DNA of 64,000 nt from Macrocystis pyrifera (GCA_031763025.1 JASSKH010000021.1:10314776-10378775), one strand, 5' to 3'; shown: positions 13,801 to 24,370, counted from the stretch's first letter. Program-made: numbers and translations. Notes: generated by a model not told the origin, from the letters alone.

Positions 13801-16800
13801 CGGGATCCTTAATGCCCTGCGTGGAAGCCACAGACACGAGCGTCACGAAGGTGACGAGCCATAGCAGAGGAAACGCCCAAAGAGGGAAGGTGAACTTCTC
13901 CCCCTTCTCCCTCGCCCCGAGCAGGAAACGCCTCCAACACCACTTCAAAACGCGGAAGGTCATCAGAAATATGTCGACGAACCAGGCGGATACGAGGAGC
14001 AGCACGAAACCTCCGGCCCACTGGAAGCTGCGGCATATTAGAGGCAAAAACGATTACCATGACAGCTTAAAAAAAAAGAATAAAAAGACTTGTTCGATTT
14101 TTTTCATCTACATTTGTGTTTTTATCGAACACAGAGCAAGGAAATACAGAGTCTCAACGACATGAAAAGAAGGACAAAACGGGTATAGAGACATGGGCGG
14201 ACTAAAAAAAAAACAGAAAGGAAAAAAAAAGGTATCCGGTTTGAAGCAAGGCGCACAGCAATCAATATATGGGCCAGATCTACACGCCCCAGATCGCTTT
14301 CCAACATATCGGTCAGATCCACACGTCCCAGATGTGTTTGCTCAACGCGTGCTGCCGCTCGCTCACACCATTACCGTAGTACAACAAGTGGTACTACCGG
14401 AGTGGTCGGACGGAAAAAAATCCTAGAAAAATTCAACTCACTAGGAGTTCAGTGTCAGGAGGTCAATCATGGTCCGCAGCTCGGAATAGTTCAACACTCA
14501 GACCGATCATGATCTATCTATCTATTGGCAGTAGATCATCTATTGAGTTAGTTCCTCATTCGTCGTTGTGAGAGGCCGCGCAGTATCCGCCTTACATGGC
14601 AGATCCAACCCGGCAAAAACATGTGCAAAAATATTACACCAGGTACATACGTATATATACGTATATTATACGGGTTCCACCCGGACAAATGAGCTAGATC
14701 ATACAGATCACACAGATCATGCAGATCAGGAATATATATATATATATATATCCGCCGGAGGATATATATATATACTGGTATATATCTGGCTTGAAAGATC
14801 TAAATCGTGAAGTGGGAAATCGATGACATGTACGGTACGAAGCGTGAACAATTTTGAAGAAAAGAAAAACGCTGCGCAGCCGCGTTTCTGACCCGGTTAG
14901 GGTCTACTGTAGCTTGGGGGTCAGGGTCAGGGTAAGGGTCAGGGTCAAGGTTACGGTTAGGGTCAGGGTCAAGGTTAGGGTTAGGGTCAGGGTCAGGGTC
15001 AGGGTCAAGGTTACGGTTAGGGTCAGTTAGGGCCGGGTCTATGTCCGTACCTTGACCCTACTCCAAAAATGCCTCCTGCCACTATTTTGATAGAAAGTGT
15101 TTCCGATCACAGGAGGGCACGATAATCAGCACCCACGACGGGACCCAAAGATCACGTATCGACTGTCACAGCAGCAACCGGCATCGTTTGCCTGGTCGCG
15201 CCTGTGGGGATCCCAATGTGGACACAGCACGGAACGGTGCCGGCAGACCGGTAGAACGCGCGAACAGACAGACAGACAAGACAGACCGACAGACCGACAA
15301 GAGACAGAGACAGACAGACAGGGCTGTTGCTTGCGGCTGGACAGCGGTCGCTCGCCGGGCCAATTATACGTCGTGATTTCTGATTCGTCGCTGGGCGGCG
15401 AGTCGGGGAATTGTTTTCGGCGAGGGCAAAGGCGACATCGGAGGTGGAGCGATTCATACGTGGCACAGGCCGCGGGCGCCGAAGCAACACCATGTTTCGG
15501 CTCTGAGGCTACTATGATGTATTCCCCCGGACTAGGCCGCAATGGCGTGAAACAGGGAGCGAAGTGCCCGAGCCCCGCGGGAGAGCCGACCGGACACCTT
15601 GCCATTACGGTGTTTGCGAACGGATTGGTCGGAACCATTTCTGAAGCGGGCTTCTTGTAGTCTGTTTTCCTCCATGCGAAACGACTCCAACCCATGCAAG
15701 CAACATTTTCCTATTACGGGGGACCATAGTAAAATAGGACCAACTATTGTTAGTAAAAACAGGTAAGTACATAGGTTTTTGTGTGTGCCGCAGGTTCTAT
15801 TTACTATGGCCCCCCGTACTATTTAAAACCCAACCCAAATCATAATAAGGTGCTACGCGGCATTTTGGCCACTTTTTGCCACAGCCTCCGGAAGATCCTC
15901 AAGTTTCTCCGGGCTGGGATCATTTTAATGTGGGAAATAGACCACAAAAGAAACAGCCGAGTTGGTTACAACCGAAATCTTCGCAAACATCCTGATACCT
16001 CCCGATCCTAAACTCCTTACCATTGGTTGGGTGGTTTAGCCGTTACCCTGCCTCTGTAGAGCCTGAGATATGATTGGTTGCCTCCCCCCCCAAAAAAACG
16101 GTTGCTTTCTCACCTGAAATACATCCAGGGGTGCGGATCCTTGCCGTTTGTTGTGGATACCGTCTGCTCGAACACGAGAGAGGATATAGTGATGCCGTAG
16201 ATCGTCATGTACACCAGAACGAAAGCTGCTCTAAGGAGGCGGACCTGACGAGGAAAAAAAAGGGGGAGAGAGGGGGGGGGGTGGGGTACTCATTTGTTGC
16301 TTGCCTTAGTCATGTGACCATTGACCACGCATCCCTCTCGAGACGGAGCATCGTTCCCACTCCGAATACGGAGGGGTACTCATTTGTTAGTTGCCTTAGC
16401 AACTTGACAATGAACCACGCATCCTGTTCGAGATGGCGCACCGAACTCACTTATTGGTTGCTTTAGTCATTTGGCTATTGGCCGCGCATCCCCTTTCGAG
16501 ACGGAGCATCGTTCCTACTCCTAATAGAGACTCCTTATTAGGCCGCTCACTACGTTTTTTTCTCATATATTACGTATGGTGGGCAAGGGGTTTGCCAAGC
16601 GAGGGGCTTTTCGTGAGGGGGGCATGGGGTGTGGAATGGGAGTGGTGCGCTCATTATCGTTGTCATGCGTGGCAGTAGTCGTGTGACCATAGACCCGCGT
16701 GTCCCTGCAATGCCGGGACGGAGCACGTCGTTCTTTTTTTCACCGACCAGGGAGACATTGCTTCCTTGCACCAAGCGCGGAGCGCCGTGATGTTGTTCGG

Positions 16801-19800
16801 CGAGTCGCATGAGCGGCGCGCTGCATCCTACCGATAGTTGCTCGTGAGGCGGACTTTCTTGCATACGGGTGACAGCGTCGAATGCGTTGAGGGGGGTGGG
16901 GGGTGGTCCTGCGAGAGACTTCTCGCAAGGAGGGAATGAAGAATCGAATTGAAAGGGGAGGGGGCAGGGGGGGGGGGGGGGGGGTGTACTCGATATCATG
17001 CATGGCCGTAGTCGTATGACCATAGACCCTCGCATCCCTACAATGCCGGGACGGAGCACTTCGGGTTTTCACCGACGAGGCATACATTGCTTGCACCAAG
17101 CGGGAAGCGCCGCGAGATCTTCGGCGAGTCGCATGAAGGGTGAGCTACATCTTACTAAGAAGGGGGGTGGGGGGGGGGGAGGTACTCGTGTCACTCATGT
17201 CACGCAGGGCCGTAGTGAGGGAGAGGGGGACGGGGCGGCGGAAGAGGTTAAGGGCTGCTTCCAAACGAACGAAACAATGCTTCACTCGATAATACCCCTA
17301 TACAAGGGGTCCCGAAGGAAGGGGTATGGCGTGGGCGTGGTGTGAGTAGGGTGGGCTTCAGGGCTGTGAGTAGGTGGTGAATGAAGTATGCCCGCTTTCG
17401 GGCTCAGTCTTTCTTTGCCCCTAAAACACACACGTAATTCGATGCGAGACGACGAGGGAAGCGAGGGCTCGAACGTCTTTTCTCGCGACAAAAAGCTACA
17501 AGACACAAACCGTGCTGGGGAGGGCGGGGGGGGGGGGAAGAGCCTGCTATATGTGTGACCCAACGGTTGATCTAGTCAGCAGGAGGGAGAGAGAAAAGAA
17601 GGGCGAAGGCAACAAATGGGATGGAAGACCAGAACAGAAGAACGAAACATCGGGCCGATATAATAGACGCTCCAGTCAGAGACCCAAAGACGCACAAGAA
17701 CAAAAAAAAGTACGCGCGCGTACGTACCGCACTGCAATACCTAAATCCTCTCGCTACTGCACTGTACATGCACCTAAATCTGACTCTAATTCCGAGTAAT
17801 AAGTCTCCACAACGGGAGTGCAGTCCTAACAGGCGCTACTTCACCCTATAATAACTAGCCGCCGGCTTATCGTCAGACAACTCACGGGCCTATATACTAA
17901 TCATGGAACCTACCTACACATAGCGACTTATACGGTAGTCGGCCAGCTATCTGTCCTACTAATTATGGAACTTACCCAGCCAACTAATTACTACATTTAT
18001 AGTCAGACAACTATCAGCCATACTAATCATGGAACATATCTACAAATAGCCGACAAATAACCAGTCGGCGGCTTAAAGTCAGCCCACCTCTTTATACCGA
18101 GCCGGCGACGGCTAGTCAGACAACTCCCAGCCCTATATACTAACCATGGAGCCTACCTAGCCAACTACCTGGTAATAACTAGTCGGCGACCTACAGTCAG
18201 TCAAGTCACAGCCTTACAAATAATGGAACCTACCTACCCAGCTAATAACTATTTTGGGCGACTCAACAGTCAGCCAACTCACAGTCCTACCCAAAGGAGG
18301 TACAGTACAACCCTTAGGCGTTCCATGACTACAGTACCTTGCGGCTATCTTGCCTCCGGCGCAGGCAGCAGAGGCAGTTCTCCCCGCTACCCCTCTTGAC
18401 CGGCGCGGCTCCGGCATACCGTAGGAACGGTCGAAACCTTCACCAAAAAAATACATGCAGCGGTGAACGAAACAGGTGGAGAAGGCAGCAATGATCAAAC
18501 ACGTGCCGCCAATAAAAAGCCTGAGAGGGTGCGGCACCGAAACCACACCGGCTCGCGGAGTAAACGTTTTGCAGACGAATATCTTGCGGATTAATCAAAA
18601 CATTTGTTCCAAGCCTTTTACTACGTACTGCATTTTTTTTTTTTTCTTTTTTCCCCGTTTATGATTTCGCCGTTCTTTTCTCTCTCCCTCCCCGCAAAGG
18701 TGCTAGCCTTGGCGGGCATTTTCATCGCGAGAAAACCGCAGCCCTCCCTTCCCTCGTCAACTCGCGTCGAATCGCGCCTGTACCCTCGCTACTCTCCGGA
18801 AACACCGTTTGACTTGATTCCCCAACAAATTTGTCCTCGAAACGGGAGGGCAAGATATTAGTCCTCGAAACGGGAGGGAAAGATATTTTTCCCCGAAACG
18901 GGAGGGCGGTTCAAAAAGACTCCTGGCGGAGCAAGCGCACAGAGACCTGCTGGTGGCACGCACGAGACTATCAGCATATCACAACGAACACTGCGGCAAG
19001 GACTTCGTAACATGCAGAGCTTTTCAAGGGTCGGGGCGGGCCAAGCTCGCGGGTCGGGTCAGGTAGGGTCGGGTCACATACCCCAACCCGACCCGACGCG
19101 CCAAATTTTGAAGACCTCCTGACCCGTCAACAAGCCCTGAGATTGTACTTACTGCCTGTAGAGCGCGCAGGCCAGACACTACTGTACGCGTATCTTGGTA
19201 ACTCTCCAGTAGGCTATCGCGAAGGACTCGAAGACCTACTGCACCTACTGCATTGCAGTAGATCTACTGAGCTTAGCCCTATTTCTAACCCAAGTAGTGG
19301 GACCAGTAGCCATCATGTTAAGCAGCGTGTCGTCGTGCGGTTCCTTGTTTGTAGATCGGACACAATTTCGACAAGGTACCGAAAATCTCGGATGAATACA
19401 TCACGACCCGCAGTAAATCCTGTAGATATCCCACTCTAAGCTTCCCGCTGTGAGATATTGTCCTGGATCTGTGCAGGTAGTGGAGATCCAGTTTCAGATC
19501 CAAAAACAAAAAACAAATAGGCGCGCTAGATCATGCAGGTTAAACGGCTCCCACCCGGCAACATGAGCTAGATCATACAGATAGATCATACAGATAGATC
19601 ATACAGATCATTCATATCATTCAGATCATACAGATCATACAGATCAGGAATAGATTATATATCTGCTCTGAGGTATCTACAGTAGATCATTAACTGTGGG
19701 AATGATCTGTCGGATGATCTGTGCCGATGTGTGAATAACTGTGACCCACATTCGAATCCAGAAGTATCTGTTGAGGCAGGTCTTCACGGCACGGGTACAT

Positions 19801-20872
19801 AGGCGCCAAATACATTTCAGTGTGCCGCGTGGTTGGTCATGGTTGCAGAGAGGTCCGGGGGGAGGGGGAGGCAACGAACAAAAGAGCGAAGGGGTAGGGG
19901 GCGGGGAGGCACAGATAGAGAGAATGGAGAGGTGAAGCCGCATGAGGATGGCAAAGGAGATGGAGAAACCACGCAACAACTCATACACAGATGTATCATG
20001 GGGTTCATACAAGATTTTGGCTGGCGATAAATACATCACGATGACGACAGCAGTGGGTGAAGAGAGAAAGAGAAAGAGAAAGATGACACTCTCAAAAAGA
20101 CGTACCAGTTGAACCGTTTTGAGGCCTGCAGTCTGGTTTTGGGGACAGGTCACTCAACTTCCAAGTAATTTGGGACCAAAACGGGACTGGAGTCTTAACA
20201 GAGTTAAACGGCCTTCTCGCAAACACGAATCAGTTGTCATGCTGCTGGTCAATACCAAAAAGGCATACCATACCAGTTGAACCCTTTCAGAAATGCTCTC
20301 CCGCTTCGGGGACAAACCACTCAACTTCTCAGTATTTTTCGCTCAAAACGGGACAGCAATCCTGACAAGGTCACACAAAAAAAAACTCTTAAAAAAAAAA
20401 AAAAGCAATCGCCATCCTCGAAAAGCAAAAAATATATATACCGTATATATATGAAAGAAAAAACTGCCGGTCTCCCACCGCGGCAGTAAAGTCAGCATGA
20501 CGTACCCCCCCTACGGAGCAGGCAATAGCAGTTTACCCGTTCTAAAGAAAAAAAAAAAAAAAACAAGAAAAAAAAAATAATCCACCGCTCGCTATTCTCG
20601 CAAAAGAGAAATCAGCTTTCATGCTAAAACAAGCAAAAAACAAATACAAAAACAAAAGAGCGGACGAAAAGGCTGCCTCTCACCGCTGCAGTGAGCGTCA
20701 ATATGGCGAAGCCTAGCGCCATCGGCCACACGGCCCCATACGATGGCACTAGCAGGAGGATCTCCAGCAGCACAAACACGCCCACCAAGATGCACGACTG
20801 CGGTCGCAAAACCAGCGAAATGTTCCATGTTTCGACAGGCACGTGGGCGGGGGAGGGGGGGCGGGGCGGCAT
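5705..20872 (-). CDS. multi-pass membrane metallophosphoesterase (11 exons)
   Basis: Calcineurin-like metallophosphoesterase with a membrane-embedded N-terminus. Exons, 5' to 3': 20872-20684, 18582-18338, 16230-16114, 14027-13784, 13051-12959, 12191-12041, 11213-11137, 9455-9291, 7676-7578, 6659-6528, 5938-5705 (stop TAA). Joined they give about 581 residues. All five family motifs are visible in order: DIHAG (exon 5), GDLVDD (exon 6), GNHE (split across exons 6/7), LLAHQP (exon 8) and GHTHGGQ (exon 9), followed by LYVSEGAVGWGPRMR in exon 10, a typical C-terminal strand of the domain. Exons 1-4 encode about six hydrophobic spans. The last exon adds one more (GVLLLLSFLYCLGYPIV) and an acidic tail. 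The domain order resembles the YkuE/TMPPE group of membrane phosphoesterases; the substrate is unknown. Exons 3-11 fit in phase with canonical GT-AG sites. The exon 1 start (ATG at 20872), exon 2 limits and the exon 3 acceptor (16230 or 16244) are less certain. The first three introns are each near 2.1 kb. Confidence 0.88.
6013..6165 (+). repeat. poly-G-headed dispersed repeat
   Basis: A G run at 6013-6023 is followed by TACTCGATATCATGCATGGC, CGTAGTCGTAT, ATGCCGGGACGGAGCACGTC and CGACCAGGCAGACATTG. A second G run of about 23 bases ends the copy. It overlaps the last intron of the phosphoesterase gene. Confidence 0.6.
6828..6931 (+). mobile_element. TA-flanked palindromic MITE (family 1)
   Basis: Diverged copy. 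It begins GAGGGGACCATAGCAAACAG and ends TACTATGGTCACCCGTAATA. In intron 9 of the phosphoesterase gene. Confidence 0.7.
7285..7570. repeat. imperfect CTACTGCxCAACGC tandem array
   Basis: Roughly fifteen units of 15-24 bp built on (C)AACGCTACTG. It abuts exon 9 of the phosphoesterase gene, downstream of its donor on the minus strand. Confidence 0.55.
7747..7990 (+). repeat. poly-G-headed repeat with 84-base G run
   Basis: Positions 7747-7830 are 84 consecutive G bases, read directly into TACCCGATATCATGCATGGC and the rest of the family sequence through CACCAAGCGCAAAGCG and GCGAGTCGCATGAAGG. It lies in intron 8 of the phosphoesterase gene, whose transcript would carry poly-C here. Confidence 0.75.
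8425..8533 (-). mobile_element. TA-flanked palindromic MITE (family 1)
   Basis: Complete copy, reverse orientation, starting TATTGCGGGGGGGCATAGTT and ending TATGGTCCCCCGTAATA. It has interrupted a GGGACTGCAGTCCCG-type palindrome fragment to its left. In intron 8 of the phosphoesterase gene. Confidence 0.8.
8534..8612 (+). mobile_element. MITE family 1, right-hand fragment
   Basis: Directly abuts the previous copy. It lacks the left end but retains GTAAAAATAGG, TACCGTAGGTCCTATTAACT and the CGGACCTCCGTAATA end, indicating overlapping insertion or tandem formation. Confidence 0.7.
8800..8965 (+). repeat. TTTGTCGCGAGAA dispersed repeat
   Basis: Contains TCTCTCCCTCCTACTGC, AACTCAGATTCGGGGGCACA, GGTTTGTGCCTTGTA, TTTGTCGCGAGAAGACTTTC and CCCTCGTCGACTCGCGTTGA. 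Copies or pieces: 17420-17610 (minus), 18660-18790 (plus), 37795-37870 (minus), 53650-53765 (minus). No transposon features seen at the ends. Confidence 0.55.
9500..9850. repeat. A-rich AAAACACAA intronic tract
   Basis: An A/C-rich low-complexity stretch with many AAAACAC words upstream of exon 8. On the transcribed strand this is a long T/G-rich polypyrimidine-like region. No gene seen in it. Confidence 0.5.
10780..10886 (+). mobile_element. TA-flanked palindromic MITE (family 1)
   Basis: Complete copy from ATTACGGGGGACCATAGTAA to CTACGGTCCCCCGTAATA, in intron 7 of the phosphoesterase gene, about 250 bp before exon 7 in genomic coordinates. Confidence 0.85.
11285..11575. repeat. GTTGTTGGTTGTTGTGG array
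   Basis: Degenerate TTG-based tandem repeat with larger repeats of about 110 bp (TGGTCGGTTGTTGTTGGTTG appears twice). In intron 6 of the phosphoesterase gene. Confidence 0.7.
11707..11815 (+). mobile_element. TA-flanked palindromic MITE (family 1)
   Basis: Complete copy, TATTACGGGGGACCATAGTA to ATGGTCCTCCGTAATA, in intron 6 of the phosphoesterase gene. Confidence 0.85.
13070..13440. repeat. AGATCAGATC / GAAAGGACC array
   Basis: Around twelve degenerate units of 25-35 bp containing (AGATC)2-4 and AGAGAAAGGACCGATC. It begins about 20 bp from exon 5 of the phosphoesterase gene, within intron 4. Confidence 0.65.
14500..14830. repeat. AGATCAT-family repeat with TA microsatellites
   Basis: Family copy in intron 3 of the phosphoesterase gene. 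It contains two internal TA dinucleotide tracts around 14729-14785 flanking a short TCCGCCGGAG hairpin, probably a later expansion. Confidence 0.5.
14915..15035. repeat. TTAGGG-like interstitial array
   Basis: Interspersed GGGTCA, GGGTTA and GGGTAA hexamers with several true TTAGGG units, arranged in two nearly identical 60-bp blocks (GGGTCAAGGTTACGGTTAGG occurs twice). In intron 3 of the phosphoesterase gene. Confidence 0.65.
15265..15325. repeat. ACAG microsatellite
   Basis: GACAGACAGACA-type repeat of about 60 bp with AGACCGACAG variants. Confidence 0.6.
15712..15821 (+). mobile_element. TA-flanked palindromic MITE (family 1)
   Basis: Full-length copy with a slightly decayed right end (GGCCCCCCGTACTA). 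In intron 3 of the phosphoesterase gene. Confidence 0.8.
16280..16530 (+). repeat. CTCATTYGTTGCTTGCC dispersed repeat, 3 units
   Basis: Three successive units of about 85 bp with TACTCATTTGTTGCTTGCCT, CATTGACCACGCATCCCTCT and CGAGACGGAGCATCGTTCC. Adjacent to exon 3 of the phosphoesterase gene, in the intron upstream of it. Confidence 0.6.
16626..16915 (+). repeat. poly-G-headed repeat family copy
   Basis: Copy with GTCATGCGTGGCAGTAGTCG, ATGCCGGGACGGAGCACGTC, a longer 3' part reaching GAGTCGCATGAGCGG, TTGCTCGTGAGGCGGACTTT and GGGTGACAGCGTCGAATG. Lies in intron 2 of the phosphoesterase gene. Confidence 0.55.
16966..17190 (+). repeat. poly-G-headed repeat family copy
   Basis: A second copy directly after the previous one: G run at about 16968-16983, TACTCGATATCATGCATGGC, then the standard order through AGCTACATCTTACTAAGAAG. 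Confidence 0.6.
17420..17610 (-). repeat. TTTGTCGCGAGAA dispersed repeat
   Basis: Minus-strand copy with CTTTTTGTCGCGAGAAAAGA, GGTTTGTGTCTTGTAGC and TTCTCTCTCCCTCCTGCTGA, in intron 2 of the phosphoesterase gene. Confidence 0.55.
17860..18290. repeat. ACTAATCATGGAACCTACC tandem array
   Basis: About six units of 65-75 bp, each with GTCAGACAACTCACAGCC, ACTAATCATGGAACCTACCT and an AACTAGTCGGCGACC block. It directly precedes the coding end of exon 2 in genomic order. Confidence 0.65.
18660..18790 (+). repeat. TTTGTCGCGAGAA dispersed repeat, diverged
   Basis: TTTTCTCTCTCCCTCCCC, ATTTTCATCGCGAGAAAACC and CCCTCGTCAACTCGCGTCGA are retained. Located just before the proposed exon 2 of the phosphoesterase gene in genomic terms (its upstream intron). 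Confidence 0.45.
19018..19140. mobile_element. hAT-like GGGTC element, degraded
   Basis: Same family as at 1.1 kb: starts AGAGCTTTTCAAGGGTCGGG, holds inverted GGGTC/GACCC arrays and ends CAACAAGCCCTGA. It lies in intron 1 of the metallophosphoesterase gene. Confidence 0.5.
19430..19745. repeat. AGATCAT-family repeat
   Basis: Copy in intron 1 of the phosphoesterase gene with an expanded run of eight or so AGATCATAC units at 19570-19645 after CCCACCCGGCAACATGAGCT. Confidence 0.5.
20110..20372. mobile_element. two family 2 palindromic MITEs
   Basis: Two successive copies (about 20110-20209 and 20275-20372), each led by CCAGTTGAACC, of a palindrome whose arms read GGACTGCAGTCCCGTTTTGG and its complement around an AACTTxxAAGTAATTT centre. 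In intron 1 of the phosphoesterase gene. Confidence 0.65.
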
Positions 20873-21036
20873 CAGTCAGTACATACGAAAACGAGGTCCG
20901 AAAACAAGCGTCTAAATGTAAGTACAGTTTTTAGGTCAATACTGAATCAATACCATGCTCATAAAATTGGGACAGAGTGGTCGTGTTCGAGAAAAAGTTT
21001 TAGGGTCGCTGTGTACGAGACGAACAGACCTAACCC

Positions 21037-21145
21037 TACCTCTAAAGCCTTCAAGGACTACAGTCCTGTTTTGGGAACAAATTACTCAGAATTTGACTGG
21101 TTTATCCCCAAAGCGGGACCGCAGTCCGAAACCTTTTAACCCAAT
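21037..21145. mobile_element. family 2 palindromic MITE
   Basis: Arms GACTACAGTCCTGTTTTGGG and CCCCAAAGCGGGACCGCAGT flank CAGAATTTGACTGG. The right side ends CCTTTTAACCC. Confidence 0.7.
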
Positions 21146-21458
21146 AAGACCCGATCAACCATTGGTGACGTAGCGCTATTCAATAGCCCCTTTGCCTCGT
21201 GCACTAGCAGTTAGTGTGCGCCAACCATTCTCTTGAAAAAGTTGGTAAACGCCTCTACTTCGAACATGGGCCAGAGATCTCAAGAAGCGTTGTCTTCCAG
21301 AAAGAAGAATCGCGTGGCGGTGGCGAGGGAAGACTGCTGTCCGCGTTGTTTGCTTACGGCTTGGCTCAGCCTCGGCAAAAATGTTCGGACAGTCTACACT
21401 ATTGACGGCATCTCAGGCAAAATTCCGATAAAATTCTCAGGAGGTCGGGGTTAGTGCT

Positions 21459-21545
21459 GAAACCTTTTAGGACTGCAGTCCCGTTTTGGGCCCAAATTAC
21501 TTGGAAATTGAGTGGTCCGTCCCCATTAAGGGACTGCAGCACGAT
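21459..21545. mobile_element. family 2 palindromic MITE
   Basis: Starts CTGAAACCTTTTAGGACTGC, with arms GGACTGCAGTCCCGTTTTGG and TTAAGGGACTGCAG. About 310 bp from the previous copy. Confidence 0.7.
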
Positions 21546-22110
21546 CAACAGAAGGGCTAATTGAAGCAGCGACCAAAACAATGGTAGCTATTGGTGACGC
21601 CAACCGCCTACGAGCAGCGTAAAGCGCCCCGTGCTGGTACACCTCATCTTGCCTTGTAGCGCGAGACAGCCAATTTGTATCGTCCCCCGAATCACGCATG
21701 GTCGATTTTATCGTGAATTCCCACCTCTCAACTCCCGAGAGGTTCGGAGAGTAAACGTATACCAGATACTGGGCTGGACGAAACTATAAGGAAATGTTTT
21801 GTACCAAGAGTAGTGTCTAAAAGTTCCTTACATTTGACTTCAGAGTGGTATATTCCAACATTTCTTTTGTCAAAGCTCGGCCAAGGTCAACCCGTACACA
21901 ACACACGAGACAAGACACGACCCCTCGCGGGGTAATTATTTTTTTCGGAGCCGGTTTCTTTTTCCACAACAAGCGAGGCAGGCACACATGCAGCGAAAAC
22001 GGCGGGGTTTGGAACGATTTTGCCCAGATTTTTCCACGAGATTGCGCGCCGTTCTACGTACCGTTCCTGTTGTCGAGAATCAGCCTGGAATATCGTTGGA
22101 GGGGGGTGTC

Positions 22111-22219
22111 TATTACGGGGGTCCATAGTTAATAGGACCTATGGTGTACATAAAAACCTATATATTTACCTGTTTTTACTAACAATATTTGGTCCTATTT
22201 AATATGCCCCCCCGTAATA
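22111..22219 (-). mobile_element. TA-flanked palindromic MITE (family 1)
   Basis: Reverse-oriented complete copy, TATTACGGGGGTCCATAGTT to ATGCCCCCCCGTAATA, in the intergenic stretch between the divergent genes. Confidence 0.85.
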
Positions 22220-22319
22220 GTCTTATCACACGGATGATAGCGATATGCGGCATAATATGGTAAGATAACATCGGACGAACCTATCCCTAGCCTACCCCAA
22301 ACCCGACCCATCCCACACA

Positions 22320-22382
22320 ATAGGTAAATATGTAGGTTTTTGTGTGCATCGTAGGTCTTATTTACTATGGTCCCCCGTAAAT
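22320..22382 (+). mobile_element. MITE family 1, right half
   Basis: Only the right half is present, from AGGTAAATATGTAGGTTTTT to ATGGTCCCCCGTAAATA. Confidence 0.7.
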
Positions 22383-22695
22383 AACACGCCAAAAACAAGT
22401 TCGCCTGTTGCTGCTGCTGCTGCTGCTGCTGGAACAGACCCCAAATAAGGAGAGGCACTTGAAACTCGCGGAGCCGCACCACGCCTACGGGTCGTCGTGA
22501 AAACAGCGGGATGCGAAGGGGAATATGTGCGCCAGCGCAACAATTCACCACCTGTTCTGCTGTCGTTGGTAGACAGTCGAATGAACCGGAATTTCTGATA
22601 CAAGTTGCTTCGAGTCCGAGTTGGGACATTCATCCCAAAATTGAGTGCGTGGCAGAAAGAAGCCTGCAACACTTTTTTCAAAGTCTCGAAACGGC

Positions 22696-22804
22696 TATTA
22701 CGGGGGACCATAGTAAACAGGACCAAATATTGTTAGTAAAAAAAGGAAAATATATAGGCTTTCGTGCATACCATAGGTCCTATTAACTATGGACCCCCGT
22801 AATA
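22696..22804 (+). mobile_element. TA-flanked palindromic MITE (family 1)
   Basis: Complete copy, TATTACGGGGGACCATAGTA to ATGGACCCCCGTAATA, 500 bp from the copy at 22111 and in opposite orientation. Confidence 0.85.
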
Positions 22805-24104
22805 AGTAATATGTAGTGTTACGGGGTTGTTACAGGGTTACACTGCTGTACGAGAGCACTGCTTCCAAACACTCTGCTCCCGCTCGCTTGTTCCCCTGAT
22901 TCCACCCGGCCTTGAGCCCTCCAAACCGAACCCGGAAACGCAATAAGCAGCCGGCATCGCCCACCAAGAACCCTGATCCCACCAAACCATTAATCAAATG
23001 TAGCGAAAACTATATAGCGTGGATTATGGTACAGTATGAAGGGATGAGGTCCGGGTGGAATCGGGTCGACGTGGGATCAGGGGGTCAAGCGGGGGCAAGG
23101 TGCTCTAGAAGCAGTGTTCTGGTGCAGCATGGACAACCTAATCTATCGAGTCGTTTATGCACAAATAACTCTGGTGCAGAGTTGTGCCCGTGTTTAGACA
23201 ACTTTCGCTATTAATCTCTCTGTGATGCGGCGACGTGGGCGACGGGCTATATATTTATAATGCATTACAGCGACGAGAAGTGCAGCAGTTCCCCCCCCCC
23301 CTACCACTACTGCTGTAGACCCGACTACAGCCGAGCACATTGTAGTGCTCTGAATGCTTCGCGTGCACCATTTTTTCTCTTGGTCAGTCTATTGACACAC
23401 ATTTCCTGTCCTCCATTTATTTTTCCCACCTTCGAACCCTACTAGGTACTTATTTATAGATGGTGGCGGTGAGATAGTGGATACCTGGTAACTAGACAGA
23501 GGGTAGCAAGGTACCAGACCGACTACTGCTTGTAGTACGTAGAACCTGTCTATGCTACTCGTATCACAAACTGCTGCGGCTGCCTGGAGGGTGCTTTTCG
23601 TTTTTTTTTGTTGTGCTTCGGTGTGTTTTGCCTGCTATTTCCCTTCGCATGCTCGTTCTCGGTATTTCTCTGTGGATATGCGGTGGGATTGTTTCTTTAG
23701 CTCGTTCTGTGCAACAATTATTGTCTGACACATCCCCACGACACCTTTTTCATACTTTTTCTTTCTTTCTTTCTTTCTCTTTTTTCCTTTCGGTTTGTTT
23801 TATTTCTTTCGTTTACTCTTGAAGGTCCCATTACAATCTGAGGGGTAGGATCTTCAGGTTGGTAGGCTGTTCAGGTATTTTGCTTCCTGTTGGGATCAAG
23901 GTACGGGCGAAGACCCAACCCCTTACCCCTGACTCTAACCCTAACACTAACCCCAAACCGCAGCCAAAACTGGCCAAAACTGGCCATAAAGGCGGCTGCG
24001 CCGCGTTTGCATCGAACCAGGAAATTTCTCATTTGCGGACGACGATTCCGAAGTGCAGACCGCACTACGCAATTTTCAAGTCAAAAACACCCCTAACAAT
24101 CCTA

Positions 24105-24370
24105 CCTCCCAGATTGCAAAACCTACTCCTTTCTTGCATAGATTGTGTGTGTCGTGCCTGTCGTACACATCAGTACGATGGCAGGGCATTGCATTGTCTA
24201 CCCTGCCTGCTGCATAACAATTTTGTATCTCTGTTGTGGTGTAGTTTAGTGACCACATAACTTTTAACTCTCTATGATTAATAATAGGATAGAAGAATCG
24301 GCACGGACACTGGTTGTGTTGGATATCGAGGTGTAGAAAGAATGGTTTAACGTGAAGAACACACACATCT
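24105..24370. repeat. GAATCGGCACGGACACTGG dispersed repeat
   Basis: Shares TCGTGCCTGTCGTA, GCATTGCATTGTCTACCCTG, AGAAGAATCGGCACGGACAC and GTAGAAAGAATGGTTTAA with 47640-47860. Shorter relatives are at 25095-25235 and 31350-31485. Confidence 0.6.

Noticed and set aside
19815-20045. Minus-strand hydrophobic stretch (EPHDTSVYELLRGFSISFAI) as a further phosphoesterase exon
   Set aside because: It has a possible acceptor, but the phase does not join exon 1 (phase 0), no good donor follows and the region is C/T-rich. Left as unproven.
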